A DNA stretch of 64,000 nt from Ensifer adhaerens. Lineage in GTDB: Bacteria; Pseudomonadota; Alphaproteobacteria; Rhizobiales; Rhizobiaceae. Below the pieces are notes generated by a model, which saw only the letters and a program-made list of their open reading frames with translations, was not told the DNA's origin and searched no databases. Position numbers and translations under genes: made by a program. Shown in pieces: positions 1 through 8,754 of the stretch. Location: the NCBI RefSeq assembly GCF_002007205.1, contig NZ_LAZS01000001.1, positions 124,001 to 188,000 on the forward strand. The letters are read 5' to 3'. Within the stretch, counting starts at the first letter, position 1. The number at the start of each line of letters is the position of its first letter.

Positions 1-2
1 CC

Positions 3-1880
3 GTGCTGCTGTTGTCATCGTCGGCCTGCCTGCCGATCGTCATCGGCCTGATCACGCTGCAGGACGTGTTCATGCTGGCACTTGCCGTGCTGATCCTGCC
101 CTTCATCCTGTCCACCTGGATGATGGCCAACAATGTGCGCGCCTTTCTCTATGAGAATGTGATGGCGGCGCGCGAGATCGCGACGATCGCCGGCCAGTTC
201 GACACCGCACTCAACAACATGACGCATGGCCTGTTCATGCTCGATGGCGACGGCCGGGTGGTCGTCGCCAACGAGCGGGCCTGCGAATTGCTGGCCCTCG
301 GCGACCGGACCGAACTCAAGAGCTGGCTGCTCGATGACGTGATCCGGCGCGGCGCGCGGCGCATGCGGCTCGACCAGGACAAGACCAAAATCATCCTGCG
401 GCAGCTCGACCTGCTGCTCAAGGGCAGGCGGCCGCAGGTGCTGATCCCGGTCAGCGAAGAACTGCATCTCGAATTCTCGGCAAGCCGCCGCGACAACGGC
501 GATACGGTACTGATCTTTGAAGACGTGACCGCGCGCGTCCAGGCGGAAAAGCAGATCCTGCATATGGTGCGGTTCGACAAGCTGACGGAGCTGCCGAGCC
601 GCGACTATTTCGGGGAGCTGGTGCAGGCGACGGTGAGCGCGGACGACACGGCCGAGCGGCTGGTCGGGCTGATGGTTCTCGACGTGACGGAATTCAAGCA
701 CGTCAACGACATGCGTGGCCATATCGTCGGCGACAAGCTGCTTCAGGCCATCGCCGGCCGGCTGAGAGCGCTTGCCGGCGGCGATGCGATCGTCGCGCGG
801 CTGATGGGCGACGAGTTCGTCGTGTTTATTCCCGATGGTGGCGAAGCTTTTGCTCTCGAAGAGCGGATGCGCGGGCTTCATGCCGACTTGCGCGGCACCT
901 ACGAAGCCGGCGGCTTCACCTTCAGCATGACGATGAGCGCCGGCTTCGTCATCGCTTCGAGTGCCGACCTCAAGCTCGAGGACCTGCAGATCAAGGCCGA
1001 TCTTGCGCTTTCGGAAACCAAGCTGCGCAACCGCGGCGGCTGCACCGCCTTCGAAGTCGAGATGGATGCCCGCTACGTCGACCGCCAGAAGCTGAAGGCC
1101 GACCTGCGCGAGGCGATCAACGCCCGCAGCCTGACGCTGTCCTACCAGCCGATGTTCGCACCGAGCGGCGGGCGCGTCGAATGCTGCGAGGCGCTGGCGC
1201 GGTGGACGCATCCCGAACGCGGACCGGTGCCGCCGAACGTGTTCATCCAGCTTGCCGAAGAGCTTGGCCTCGTCACGGAAATCACCCGCTTTGTCCTGGA
1301 CCAGGCGTGCCGGGACTGCATGGACTGGCCGGGCGACGTGTCCGTCTCGGTCAATTTGTCGGTGCTCGACCTGCGCAGCAGCGAAGTCGTGGTCATGGTG
1401 ACGGACGCGCTTCGCGTAACCGGTCTCGACGCTGCGCGGCTGCATCTGGAAGTGACCGAGAGCTGCCTGATGGACGAGCCGCTCAAGGTGCAGGCGATCC
1501 TGCGCGAATTGCGCGGCCTCGGCATCACCATCGCCATCGACGATTTCGGTACCGGCTATTCGAGCCTCAGCTACCTCGACGCCCTGCCGGTCGACATCAT
1601 CAAGATCGACCGTTCCTTCGTGCGCAACATCCGCGAGGATTCGCGGCGCTTCAAGCTTCTGCGCGGGACAGCCAACCTTGCCCGCGCGCTCGGTCTGCGC
1701 ATCGTGGTCGAGGGCGTCGAGACGGCAGACCAGTTGCAGCTGATCAACGAGCACAATTGTGCCGATTTGATACAGGGCTTTGTTTTTGCCGCACCCATGC
1801 CGGCCTCGGCCATTGCCACGCTTTGCAAGAACGGCGTGCCAAAACGAGGCACAAAGCCAACCAGCAAGCGCATCGCCTGA
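3..1880 (+). CDS. PAS-GGDEF-EAL c-di-GMP signalling protein (5' end outside window)
   Basis: Likely bifunctional cyclic-di-GMP enzyme or sensor in the inner membrane. The reading frame is open at the left edge, so the true start lies upstream. Counting from the codon at base 3: two hydrophobic segments (about 5-42), a PAS-like segment (about 63-180), a GGDEF domain (about 185-345) whose signature reads MGDEF at 268-272, and an EAL domain (about 365-610). The EAL part keeps EAL at 396-398, the NLS and EVTES segments, DDFGTGYSSL, KIDRSF and VEGVET, so it should be an active phosphodiesterase. The M replacing the first G of GGDEF leaves cyclase activity in doubt; a GTP-sensing role for this domain is possible. 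The next gene on the same strand is a FeeM-like acyltransferase with its own promoter-like region. Family call is secure; activity and input signal are inferred. Confidence 0.93.
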   Translation: MLLLSSSACLPIVIGLITLQDVFMLALAVLILPFILSTWMMANNVRAFLYENVMAAREIATIAGQFDTALNNMTHGLFMLDGDGRVVVANERACELLALGDRTELKSWLLDDVIRRGARRMRLDQDKTKIILRQLDLLLKGRRPQVLIPVSEELHLEFSASRRDNGDTVLIFEDVTARVQAEKQILHMVRFDKLTELPSRDYFGELVQATVSADDTAERLVGLMVLDVTEFKHVNDMRGHIVGDKLLQAIAGRLRALAGGDAIVARLMGDEFVVFIPDGGEAFALEERMRGLHADLRGTYEAGGFTFSMTMSAGFVIASSADLKLEDLQIKADLALSETKLRNRGGCTAFEVEMDARYVDRQKLKADLREAINARSLTLSYQPMFAPSGGRVECCEALARWTHPERGPVPPNVFIQLAEELGLVTEITRFVLDQACRDCMDWPGDVSVSVNLSVLDLRSSEVVVMVTDALRVTGLDAARLHLEVTESCLMDEPLKVQAILRELRGLGITIAIDDFGTGYSSLSYLDALPVDIIKIDRSFVRNIREDSRRFKLLRGTANLARALGLRIVVEGVETADQLQLINEHNCADLIQGFVFAAPMPASAIATLCKNGVPKRGTKPTSKRIA

Positions 1881-2015
1881 CGCCGAATTCTTCAGAATCC
1901 GGCCTGTCTTGCTACTGCTCTTCCGGTAGCAAGCCATTGATTAGGTGTGGCAAATTCATCCCGCTTTGGTGCGCTTGATTCCAAATCGACCGAATAAGTT
2001 CACGCATTTTCAGGG

Positions 2016-2030
2016 TTAACAGAAAGTTAA
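2016..2030 (+). promoter_or_regulatory. CtrA-type box 1 (TTAA-N7-TTAA)
   Basis: Perfect match to the CtrA consensus TTAA-N7-TTAA, with TTAA at 2016-2019 and 2027-2030. It lies about 80 bases upstream of the FeeM-like gene in the gap after the GGDEF-EAL gene. CtrA is the essential cell-cycle regulator of Alphaproteobacteria. Binding is inferred from sequence only. Confidence 0.55.
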
Positions 2031-2079
2031 CGGTGAACTGTTTCGTTTTGTGGTTGCAGCACCCATCCCGCTCAATAGG

Positions 2080-2094
2080 TTAACGATTCGTTAA
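2080..2094 (+). promoter_or_regulatory. CtrA-type box 2 (TTAA-N7-TTAA)
   Basis: Second perfect TTAA-N7-TTAA, with TTAA at 2080-2083 and 2091-2094, 64 bases after the first. Each half is part of GTTAAC, as in box 1. It ends 16 bases before the proposed ATG at 2111, so a bound regulator would cover the start region. That position could mean repression or a very close promoter. Confidence 0.55.
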
Positions 2095-2110
2095 CCATGA
2101 GGTGTTGAGT

Positions 2111-2884
2111 ATGGGTGAGACGGGTCACCAGGCGGAGCCTGGGCGTTTTTCTGAAAAACTGATGCAATTGCTCGATCGCGTCGAATACCGGCGGGTCGAG
2201 ACCGGCGAGGACATGGAGGACATCGCGCGGCTGCGCTACAAGTCCTACAAGTCCGTCAACCTGATGGAGTTGACCGGCTCGACGCTGATCGACGATCTCG
2301 ATTTCGACAGTCACGCCTATGTCTTCGGCCTCTATCTCGACGAAGTGCTTGTCAGCACCGTGCGCGTTCATCATGTGACGCCGGATCATCGCGCCAGCAC
2401 GTCGGGCATGATCTTCGGTCCGGAGATCGACGCGTTCCTCGATGCCGGTATGGTCCTGGTCGATCCCGGCCGCTTGGCGGTCGATCCGGATGTCATCGGC
2501 GACGAGATGCGGGCGCTTCCCTATCTGACGCTGCGCCCCGTGGCGATGGCATGCGAGTATTTCTCCGCCGATCGCTGCCTGACGGCCTGCCGTCCGCGCC
2601 ACACGGCTTTCTACAAGCGCATCTTTGCGTCGGAGACGGTTGTTGCCAAGCGCGAGAACCTCGGCGTCTACAATGCCGATGGCGCGCTGCTTGTGGCGCA
2701 GGTGCGGGGACAGCGGCCCTCGATCCTCGATCGCTACCCGATCTTCGATTCGGAGCCCTTCGAGCGCCGCATGATGTTTGCCGATCGCAGCGAGGTGCCG
2801 TTCGCGCCGCTGACGATCCTGCCGACCGCGCGCATGGCGCAGACCGGCTACGGCCGCTCCTACCGGACGTCCGTGTTCCGGTAG
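2111..2884 (+). CDS. FeeM-like N-acyl amino acid synthase (GNAT/autoinducer-synthase fold)
   Basis: About 257 residues. Resembles the N-acyl amino acid synthase FeeM family, acyl-ACP-dependent acyltransferases related to LuxI-type synthases. The family-like pattern is RLRYKSYKSVNLM near residue 40, then DSHAYVFGLYLDEVLVSTVRVH and an alternating strand/helix layout with VDPGRLAVDP in the middle. The ATG at 2111 is chosen because GAGG at 2099-2102 sits 8 bases upstream; a GTG at 2102 is in frame but lacks a site. The gene is monocistronic. Its upstream gap carries two CtrA-type boxes, which suggests cell-cycle control, and the preceding gene is a c-di-GMP protein. The substrate and acyl product are unknown. 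Confidence 0.72.
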   Translation: MGETGHQAEPGRFSEKLMQLLDRVEYRRVETGEDMEDIARLRYKSYKSVNLMELTGSTLIDDLDFDSHAYVFGLYLDEVLVSTVRVHHVTPDHRASTSGMIFGPEIDAFLDAGMVLVDPGRLAVDPDVIGDEMRALPYLTLRPVAMACEYFSADRCLTACRPRHTAFYKRIFASETVVAKRENLGVYNADGALLVAQVRGQRPSILDRYPIFDSEPFERRMMFADRSEVPFAPLTILPTARMAQTGYGRSYRTSVFR

Positions 2885-3115
2885 GTGGCCCGGATTGTGC
2901 CGCCGGATCGGCGCGCGCCCCTGCGCGCCGCCCCTGCCGCCAGGCGCGACATTTCGCCCATCAGGCACTGCTAAAGAACGGGTTTTCGTTGCGCCGGGCT
3001 CAAGCATTGTGTAAGGGCAGCTACAAGGGTTTTCGCGACTTTTGCGGACCCAGCTTTCGATAGGGGCGGCGATGACCTTAAGGTCGGGCCGTGGCATTCA
3101 GGGAGAATTTGAACG

Positions 3116-3340
3116 ATGGCTGAGCATCATTCCGGACCGGTCGATGTGGGCGCGCCGATGGACTATCCGGAACACGAGAAGACCTACCTCATGTTCCTGA
3201 GCGCATCGAAGTACGGCACGCTTTTCTGCGTCGCTTTGCTGATTGCCATGGCTGCCGGCTTCTTCACGACGATGGGCCTGTTCTCCTCGATCGTGCTTTT
3301 CATCCTGCTCAACGTCGCCGGTTTCTTTTTCCTTCGCTAA
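3116..3340 (+). CDS. aa3-type cytochrome c oxidase subunit IV
   Basis: Small membrane protein of 74 residues matching the bacterial aa3-type cytochrome oxidase subunit IV family. The N-terminus is polar and ends in a conserved-looking MDYPEHEKTYLMF segment, followed by hydrophobic stretches at about 35-52 and 56-73, ending in FFLR. Subunit IV is a non-catalytic accessory of the terminal oxidase. No oxidase catalytic gene is nearby; instead the transhydrogenase operon follows by about 385 bases, an arrangement I recall from other rhizobia. The start ATG follows a GGGAGAA stretch at 3100-3106. Confidence 0.85.
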   Translation: MAEHHSGPVDVGAPMDYPEHEKTYLMFLSASKYGTLFCVALLIAMAAGFFTTMGLFSSIVLFILLNVAGFFFLR

Positions 3341-3725
3341 TCGGCGCGACCGAACCGACCGTTGAGGGAGCGCTGAACGTGCTTCCTCGGCGACCGGGCG
3401 CTTGCCCGGACGAAGCTGCATGTCGCCGGCTGGAGGCGCCGACGCGTGTGGCTTGAGCCCCGGACGCCCCTCGAAGGGCAGGGGCGGATTATCCTCACTG
3501 CGTGAGGGAGGAGTGGACAGCAGGCCCGCAGAGCCCGATCGAGGCTCGATGCCGGCGGATCGTCAACGGTCCGTGCATCCAGGCGATGACTTGCTCCAGG
3601 AGATTGTGCCGGCGCCCCGCGCCTGACACATGGGGGCGTGTTGGCTCGGTGGGGCCACCCGCTTTGCAGTCGGAAAGAATGCCCGCATTCCGGCCTTGGC
3701 TCGATTGCGGCCAGGAGGGGGATTT
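3341..3725. other. Gap of 385 bases between COX IV and pntAA
   Basis: No convincing gene. Short open frames here lack a ribosome site and look like chance GC-rich frames. The stretch presumably holds the promoter and leader of the pnt operon. An AGGAGGGGG-type ribosome site ends it just before the pntAA GTG. Confidence 0.5.
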
Positions 3726-4871
3726 GTGAGCGAGATTGTCTTTGTCGCTAAGGAGACGGACCCGAACGAGGGTCGCGTTGCCGCATCACCGGATACCGTG
3801 AAGAAACTGAAAGCGCTCGGCTTCGACGTCGTCGTCGAGGCGGATGCCGGGTTTTTGTCGCGTATCCCGGACGCTGAGTATGAGAAGGCAGGAGCCCGCA
3901 TCGGCGCGATCGCCGACGCCAAGACGGCCGATGTCGTGCTCAAGGTGCGTCGGCCGACAAGCGCCGAGATCGCCGGCTACAAGTCCGGGGCGATTGTCAT
4001 CGCGATCATGGATCCCTACGGCAACGAGGCGGCGATCGCCGAAATGGCGACTGCGGGCTTGACCGCCTTCGCCATGGAGCTGATGCCGCGCATCACCCGC
4101 GCGCAGTCGATGGACGTGCTGTCGAGCCAGGCAAACCTTGCCGGCTACCAGGCGGTGATCGACGCCGCCTGCGAATATGATCGGGCGCTGCCGATGATGA
4201 TGACGGCGGCGGGCACGGTTCCGGCGGCCAAGGTCTTCGTCATGGGTGCCGGCGTTGCCGGTCTGCAGGCGATCGCGACAGCGCGTCGTCTCGGCGCCGT
4301 GGTGTCGGCGACGGACGTTCGTCCGGCCGCCAAGGAGCAGGTCGCCTCGCTCGGCGCCAAGTTCATCGCCGTCGAGGACGACGAGTTCAAGGCGGCCGAA
4401 ACCGCCGGCGGCTACGCCAAGGAAATGTCCAAGGAGTATCAGGCGAAGCAGGCGGCACTCGTCGCCGAGCATATCGCCAAGCAGGACATCGTCATCACCA
4501 CGGCGCTGATCCCGGGCCGCCCGGCGCCACGGCTCGTTACCCGTGAGATGCTGAAGAGCATGAAGCCCGGTTCGATCGCGGTCGATCTCGCGGTCGAGCG
4601 CGGCGGCAACGTCGAGGGCGTCGAGGCCGGAACGGTCGCGCAAGTCGAGGGTGTCAAGATCATCGGCCATCTCAACGTTCCGGGCCGCATCGCGGCTTCC
4701 GCCTCCGGCCTTTATGCCAAGAACCTCGTCACCTTCCTGGAGACCATGGTTTCCAAGGAGACCAAGGCGCTCGCACTCAACATGGAAGACGAGCTCGTCA
4801 AGGCGACGGTGCTCACCCATGGCGGTCAGGTCGTGCATCCGAACTTCGGCGCCAGCAAGGGGGACAAGTGA
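3726..4871 (+). CDS. pntAA: NAD(P) transhydrogenase subunit alpha part 1 (NAD-binding)
   Basis: Soluble NAD(H)-binding subunit (dI) of the proton-translocating transhydrogenase, which reduces NADP+ with NADH using the proton gradient. 381 residues, typical of the split alpha subunit of Alphaproteobacteria. The N-terminus reads [18 protein letters not shown]; the Rossmann motif [10 protein letters not shown] lies near residue 174, followed by the [14 protein letters not shown] region. A GTG start at 3726 is chosen because a strong AGGAGGGGG site lies 4 bases upstream and the protein then starts like its family. An in-frame ATG at 3630 has no site. The stop overlaps the next start (TGATG), so translation is probably coupled with pntAB. 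Confidence 0.95.
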   Translation: MSEIVFVAKETDPNEGRVAASPDTVKKLKALGFDVVVEADAGFLSRIPDAEYEKAGARIGAIADAKTADVVLKVRRPTSAEIAGYKSGAIVIAIMDPYGNEAAIAEMATAGLTAFAMELMPRITRAQSMDVLSSQANLAGYQAVIDAACEYDRALPMMMTAAGTVPAAKVFVMGAGVAGLQAIATARRLGAVVSATDVRPAAKEQVASLGAKFIAVEDDEFKAAETAGGYAKEMSKEYQAKQAALVAEHIAKQDIVITTALIPGRPAPRLVTREMLKSMKPGSIAVDLAVERGGNVEGVEAGTVAQVEGVKIIGHLNVPGRIAASASGLYAKNLVTFLETMVSKETKALALNMEDELVKATVLTHGGQVVHPNFGASKGDK

Positions 4872-5281
4872 TGGCGAATGAACTTCTCGACAAGGCGCTC
4901 GCCGATCTCGACCGGGCGGTGGAAGCAGTCCGCACCGCGGCCGAATATGTGCCCGATGCGGCCGGCGCTGTCGCCCATGGCGCCACCGGCGGCGCGATCG
5001 ACCCCTTCGTCTTCCGCCTGGCGATCTTCGTGCTGGCGATCTTCGTCGGCTACTACGTTGTCTGGTCGGTGACGCCGGCGCTGCACACGCCGCTGATGGC
5101 GGTCACCAACGCGATCTCCTCGGTCATCGTCGTCGGCGCGCTGCTGGCCGTCGGTATCTCGGCCTCCGGACTTGCGACTGGCTTCGGCTTCGTGGCGCTG
5201 GTGCTGGCCTCCGTCAATATCTTCGGCGGCTTCCTCGTCACCCAGCGCATGCTCGCCATGTACAAGAAAAAAGACAAGTGA
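4871..5281 (+). CDS. pntAB: NAD(P) transhydrogenase subunit alpha part 2 (membrane)
   Basis: Membrane piece of the split alpha subunit, 136 residues. A polar, helical N-terminus of about 45 residues ([20 protein letters not shown]) is followed by three to four membrane segments at about 50-130, including [16 protein letters not shown] and the [21 protein letters not shown] tail that ends MYKKKDK. ATG at 4871 overlaps the pntAA stop; a GTG one codon upstream is also possible. With pntB it forms the proton channel (dII). Confidence 0.92.
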   Translation: MANELLDKALADLDRAVEAVRTAAEYVPDAAGAVAHGATGGAIDPFVFRLAIFVLAIFVGYYVVWSVTPALHTPLMAVTNAISSVIVVGALLAVGISASGLATGFGFVALVLASVNIFGGFLVTQRMLAMYKKKDK

Positions 5282-5291
5282 GGCCGGCCCG

Positions 5292-6692
5292 ATGAACGCC
5301 AACTTCGCAGCCTTCCTCTATCTCGTCTCCGGCGTCCTGTTCATCATGGCGCTGCGCGGCCTCTCGCACCCGACCACCAGCCGCAAGGGCAACACCTATG
5401 GCATGGTCGGCATGGGCATTGCCATCGTCACCACGCTCTTGCTCGCCAAGCCGAGCTTCGGCGGCCTGATGCTGATCGTGCTCGGCCTTGCCATCGGCGG
5501 CGGCATCGGCGCAGTGATTGCGCGTCGCATCGCCATGACCTCGATGCCGCAGTTGGTCGCGGCGTTCCACTCGCTGGTCGGTCTTGCCGCCGTCATGGTG
5601 GCGGCTGCCGCCATGTATGCGCCGGAAAGCTTCGGCATCGGCACGATCGGCGACATCCATGCGCAGGCGCTCGTCGAAATGTCGCTCGGCGTCGCTATCG
5701 GTGCGATCACCTTCACCGGTTCGGTCATCGCCTTCCTGAAGCTCGACGGTCGCATGTCCGGCAAGCCGATCATGCTTTCGGGCCGTCATGCCATCAATGC
5801 GGGCCTTGCGGTTGCGCTCGTCGTGCTGGTGATCATGCTGGTTGTGACGCAGAGCACCACGGTGTTCTGGCTGATCGTCGCCCTGTCGCTGGTTCTTGGC
5901 GTGCTGATCATTATCCCGATCGGCGGCGCCGACATGCCGGTGGTGGTCTCGATGCTCAACTCCTATTCGGGTTGGGCCGCAGCCGGCATCGGGTTTACGC
6001 TCGGCAACCTGGCGCTGATCATCACCGGTGCGCTCGTCGGTTCCTCCGGTGCGATCCTCTCCTACATCATGTGCAAGGGCATGAACCGCTCGTTCATCTC
6101 GGTCATCCTCGGCGGCTTCGGTGGCGAGACGGCGGCGGCAGCGAGCGACGACGGTGTCCAGCGCACGGTCAAGCAGGGCTCGGCCGACGACGCGGCCTTC
6201 CTGATGGCGAATGCCTCCAAGGTTATCATCGTGCCCGGCTACGGCATGGCGGTCGCCCAGGCGCAGCACGCGCTGCGTGAAATGGGCGACCAGTTGAAGG
6301 CCGCCGGCGTCGAGGTGAAGTACGCGATCCATCCGGTCGCGGGCCGCATGCCCGGCCATATGAACGTGCTGCTCGCGGAAGCGAACGTTCCCTATGACGA
6401 AGTGTTCGAGCTCGAGGACATCAACTCCGAGTTCGCGCAGGCCGATGTCGCCTATGTCATCGGTGCCAACGACGTCACCAACCCGGCCGCCCGCGACGAC
6501 AAGTCCTCGCCGATCTACGGCATGCCGATCCTCGACGTCGACAAGGCCAAGACCTGCCTCTTCGTCAAGCGCTCGCTCGGCTCCGGTTATGCCGGCATCG
6601 ACAACACGCTTTTCTACAAGGACGGCACGATGATGCTGCTCGGCGACGCCAAGAAGGTGACGGAAGATATCGTCAAGGCGCTGCACGCCTAA
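5292..6692 (+). CDS. pntB: NAD(P) transhydrogenase subunit beta
   Basis: 466-residue beta subunit: about eight to nine membrane helices over residues 3-270 (dII), then the soluble NADP(H)-binding domain (dIII). The dIII signature GYGMAVAQAQHALRE is near residue 316, followed by HPVAGRMPGHMNVLLAEANVPYD and the VIGANDVTNPAA and SLGSGYAGIDN segments, all typical of PntB. The ATG at 5292 is 10 bases after the pntAB stop; the open frame extends upstream to 5172 only inside pntAB. With PntAA and PntAB it makes NADPH for biosynthesis and redox defence. A strong terminator follows. Confidence 0.95.
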   Translation: MNANFAAFLYLVSGVLFIMALRGLSHPTTSRKGNTYGMVGMGIAIVTTLLLAKPSFGGLMLIVLGLAIGGGIGAVIARRIAMTSMPQLVAAFHSLVGLAAVMVAAAAMYAPESFGIGTIGDIHAQALVEMSLGVAIGAITFTGSVIAFLKLDGRMSGKPIMLSGRHAINAGLAVALVVLVIMLVVTQSTTVFWLIVALSLVLGVLIIIPIGGADMPVVVSMLNSYSGWAAAGIGFTLGNLALIITGALVGSSGAILSYIMCKGMNRSFISVILGGFGGETAAAASDDGVQRTVKQGSADDAAFLMANASKVIIVPGYGMAVAQAQHALREMGDQLKAAGVEVKYAIHPVAGRMPGHMNVLLAEANVPYDEVFELEDINSEFAQADVAYVIGANDVTNPAARDDKSSPIYGMPILDVDKAKTCLFVKRSLGSGYAGIDNTLFYKDGTMMLLGDAKKVTEDIVKALHA

Positions 6693-6716
6693 ATCCAGCG
6701 CGCCTGGGAATGTCGA

Positions 6717-6743
6717 AACGCCCGCCATTTGGCGGGCGTTTTG
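6717..6743. terminator. Bidirectional terminator between pntB and the DUF992 gene
   Basis: Ten-base perfect stem, AACGCCCGCC / GGCGGGCGTT, with a four-base ATTT loop and a T-rich tail on the plus strand. It ends the pnt operon and lies 25 bases past the stop of the convergent minus-strand DUF992 gene. Confidence 0.85.
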
Positions 6744-6767
6744 TGTCAGGTCTCCGACTTGGCATGC

Positions 6768-7244
6768 TTAGCCGGCAGGCGCCAGTGTCAGTTCGTCGAT
6801 GCCGACGGCGATGTTCAGGCCTTCCTGGACCTGGACGTTGACCGGCTGCAGCATGAACGCCTTGTTGGTGCCGCCGCCGATCACCTTGGCGCCGCCGCCA
6901 ACGGCAAGGCTCGCATCGGCGCCGACGCCGTAATACTCACCGGCAAGGGCGAATTCGCTGATCGGCGTGCCAGTCTTGGCAAAGACGTCCCAGATCATGG
7001 TGCTCTTGCCGGTCTTGCCGATATCGATGCCGATCTTGCGGATCGTGCCGGCATAGACCGCCTTCGGCGCGCCATTGGCGGGCGTAAAGGTGCACATCAG
7101 GTTTTTGGTCGAGGTCACAATCATGCCGGTGCCGCCTTCTGAACCGCAGACGAGGCGGCCGAGCGCGACATAGTTCTGCGCGGCGGCCGGGCCTGTGGCG
7201 AGGGCGGCGAGCGCCAGCGCGGTGACGATGGTTCGTTTGATCAT
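6768..7244 (-). CDS. DUF992 family secreted protein
   Basis: 158 residues with a clear signal peptide (MIKRTIVTALALAALATGPAAAQ, cleavage likely after AAA). The mature part has one GxLVCGSEGG region near residue 32 and LMCTFTP near 50, plus the GTIRKIGIDIGKT and WDVFA segments typical of DUF992. It is probably periplasmic and beta-rich. DUF992 proteins are frequent in Rhizobiales and have no established function. It is monocistronic, on the strand opposite to the pnt operon. Confidence 0.8.
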   Translation of the reverse strand: MIKRTIVTALALAALATGPAAAQNYVALGRLVCGSEGGTGMIVTSTKNLMCTFTPANGAPKAVYAGTIRKIGIDIGKTGKSTMIWDVFAKTGTPISEFALAGEYYGVGADASLAVGGGAKVIGGGTNKAFMLQPVNVQVQEGLNIAVGIDELTLAPAG

Positions 7245-7340
7245 GGCTCAGTCTCCGTTCTTGATGCCTGTTGGCAAACGGACGATGGCCCGGAATGTTC
7301 CGTTGCTGCCGACGGCGAACGGGTCGCCCATGCGCAAACA

Positions 7341-7371
7341 AAAACGCCCGCGGGTGGATCGCGGGCGTTTT
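7341..7371 (-). terminator. Terminator of the TPR lipoprotein gene
   Basis: Stem AAAACGCCCGC / GCGGGCGTTTT around a nine-base loop, 20 bases past the stop of the minus-strand TPR gene. The T-run on the minus strand fits an intrinsic terminator. Confidence 0.8.
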
Positions 7372-7390
7372 ACAAACAAGATTGAAGCGC

Positions 7391-8263
7391 TTAGGACGCC
7401 TTGACGCGGGCAAGGCCGGCGCGCGCCGGCTCGTATTTCGGGTCGAGCTGCAGCGCATGCGAATAGGACTTCGAGGCCTTGGCCTTGTCACCCTTGCGCT
7501 CATAGACCAGCGCCTGGTTGGCCCAGGACTCGGCAACCTTGCCATTGAGGTTGATCGCGGTGTTGAAGTCGGAAAACGCGTTGTCGTCGTCCCCTTGAGC
7601 GACATAGGAGATGCCGCGGCCGTTATAGGGTTCGGGCGAGCTCGGCGACAGCGAGATCGCGGTCGAGAAGTCCTCGATCGCCTGGCCGTGCTGGTTGCGT
7701 GCCTGATAGATCAGGCCGCGATTGTGATAGGCGCGCGGATCGGTCGTGTCGAGCTGGATTGCCTTGTTGAAATCGTTGAAGGCGGAATCGAGCTGGCCGG
7801 CCTGGCGATAGAGATTGCCGCGGCCGATATAGGCGACGTCATAGTTGGCGTTGAGCTGCAGCGCCATGTTGTAGTCGGCAAGCGCTGCCTGGGTGTTGCC
7901 CATGTTGCGGTGAACGAGCGCCCGGTTGGCATAGGCCTGGTAGAAGCGCGGGTTCAGCTGGATCGCCTGGTCGAAATCGGCAATGGCGCGGCGGTATTCG
8001 CCGGCGCGGCCGTAAGCCGAGCCGCGGACATTGTAGCCTTCCGGATCGCTCGGATTGGAGGCGATCACGCTCGACAGCGAGGCGATGTTTTCCTGCGAAC
8101 CCTGTTCGCGCTCGACCTTGTTGGTGACGGAGTCCGGACCGTCGGTCGTGCAGCCGGCGATGAGAAGGGCCGAACCGAGAAGCAGCATGGCGGCAAGCCG
8201 CGGCTTGCGCTGGTGGCGGCGAGACGCCTCATGGACATTAAAACCGGAGACGTCCGCAGTCAT
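7391..8263 (-). CDS. TPR-repeat lipoprotein
   Basis: About 290 residues. An N-terminal hydrophobic stretch, AMLLLGSALLIAGC, ends in a lipobox (LIAGC near residue 38), so the protein is probably lipid-anchored. From about residue 75 to the end it is made of some six to seven TPR units with repeating patterns such as AIADFDQAIQLNPRFYQAYANR, ALADYNMALQLN and AFNDFNKAIQLDTTDPRAYHNRG. TPRs are protein-binding scaffolds. ATG at 8263 is chosen; the frame is open to 8440 but the extra 59 residues are GC-rich filler. The unusually long n-region before the lipobox leaves room for a start at the internal AMLLL methionine. Function unknown; it resembles NlpI-type scaffolds in layout only. Confidence 0.82.
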   Translation of the reverse strand: MTADVSGFNVHEASRRHQRKPRLAAMLLLGSALLIAGCTTDGPDSVTNKVEREQGSQENIASLSSVIASNPSDPEGYNVRGSAYGRAGEYRRAIADFDQAIQLNPRFYQAYANRALVHRNMGNTQAALADYNMALQLNANYDVAYIGRGNLYRQAGQLDSAFNDFNKAIQLDTTDPRAYHNRGLIYQARNQHGQAIEDFSTAISLSPSSPEPYNGRGISYVAQGDDDNAFSDFNTAINLNGKVAESWANQALVYERKGDKAKASKSYSHALQLDPKYEPARAGLARVKAS

Positions 8264-8471
8264 GGCAGCAAGTGTCAAAGGTTGATCCCTCAAATTGACA
8301 AGGTCTCGAAAGCCATCGGCTTTCCGTTTCTGGAGCCGCTGAACTCCCCGCGGGCTCCTCAAGCCGGGCCAAAGTCGGCCTTGGCAGACCACCGGTCCAA
8401 ACACTCCGGTCGGTCGTCCGCCGGTGGCAGCGTCGAGCACGCTAGCCTGTCGGCGGAAAAGATGTCCATAC

Positions 8472-8506
8472 CAAAAAAAGGCGGTGGCGATATTTCGCCC
8501 CCGCCA
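8472..8506 (-). terminator. Terminator of rpsU
   Basis: GC-rich imperfect hairpin (GGCGGGGGCGA / TCGCCACCGCC on the minus strand) followed by a run of seven T, 36 bases past the rpsU stop. Confidence 0.7.
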
Positions 8507-8541
8507 CGACTTACATCGAATAGCGTCGAAAAAACGACAAA

Positions 8542-8754
8542 TCAGCGAGCCAGGAGGCCTTCGCGCTGTGCACGCTTGCGTGCCAGCTTGCGGACGCGGC
8601 GAACGGCTTCGGCCTTTTCGCGGGCGCGCTTCTGGGACGGCTTCTCGTAGTAATCACGCATCTTCATTTCGCGGAAAATGCCTTCGCGCTGCATCTTCTT
8701 CTTGAGAGCGCGGAGCGCCTGATCGACATTGTTATCGCGGACAAGTACCTGCAC
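8542..8754 (-). CDS. rpsU: 30S ribosomal protein S21
   Basis: 70 residues, the usual size for S21. It starts [25 protein letters not shown] and is very basic ([26 protein letters not shown]), matching the family over its whole length. S21 binds late to the 30S subunit near the anti-Shine-Dalgarno region of 16S rRNA. Single gene with its own terminator; the promoter must lie in the gap shared with soxB. Confidence 0.96.
   Translation of the reverse strand: MQVLVRDNNVDQALRALKKKMQREGIFREMKMRDYYEKPSQKRAREKAEAVRRVRKLARKRAQREGLLAR

Noticed and set aside
15..1937. Open frame of 640 codons on minus, opposite the GGDEF-EAL gene
   Set aside because: Shadow of the plus-strand gene; composition unlike a real protein.
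3630..3725. N-terminal extension of pntAA
   Set aside because: No ribosome site at the ATG, whereas GTG at 3726 has a strong one and gives the family N-terminus.
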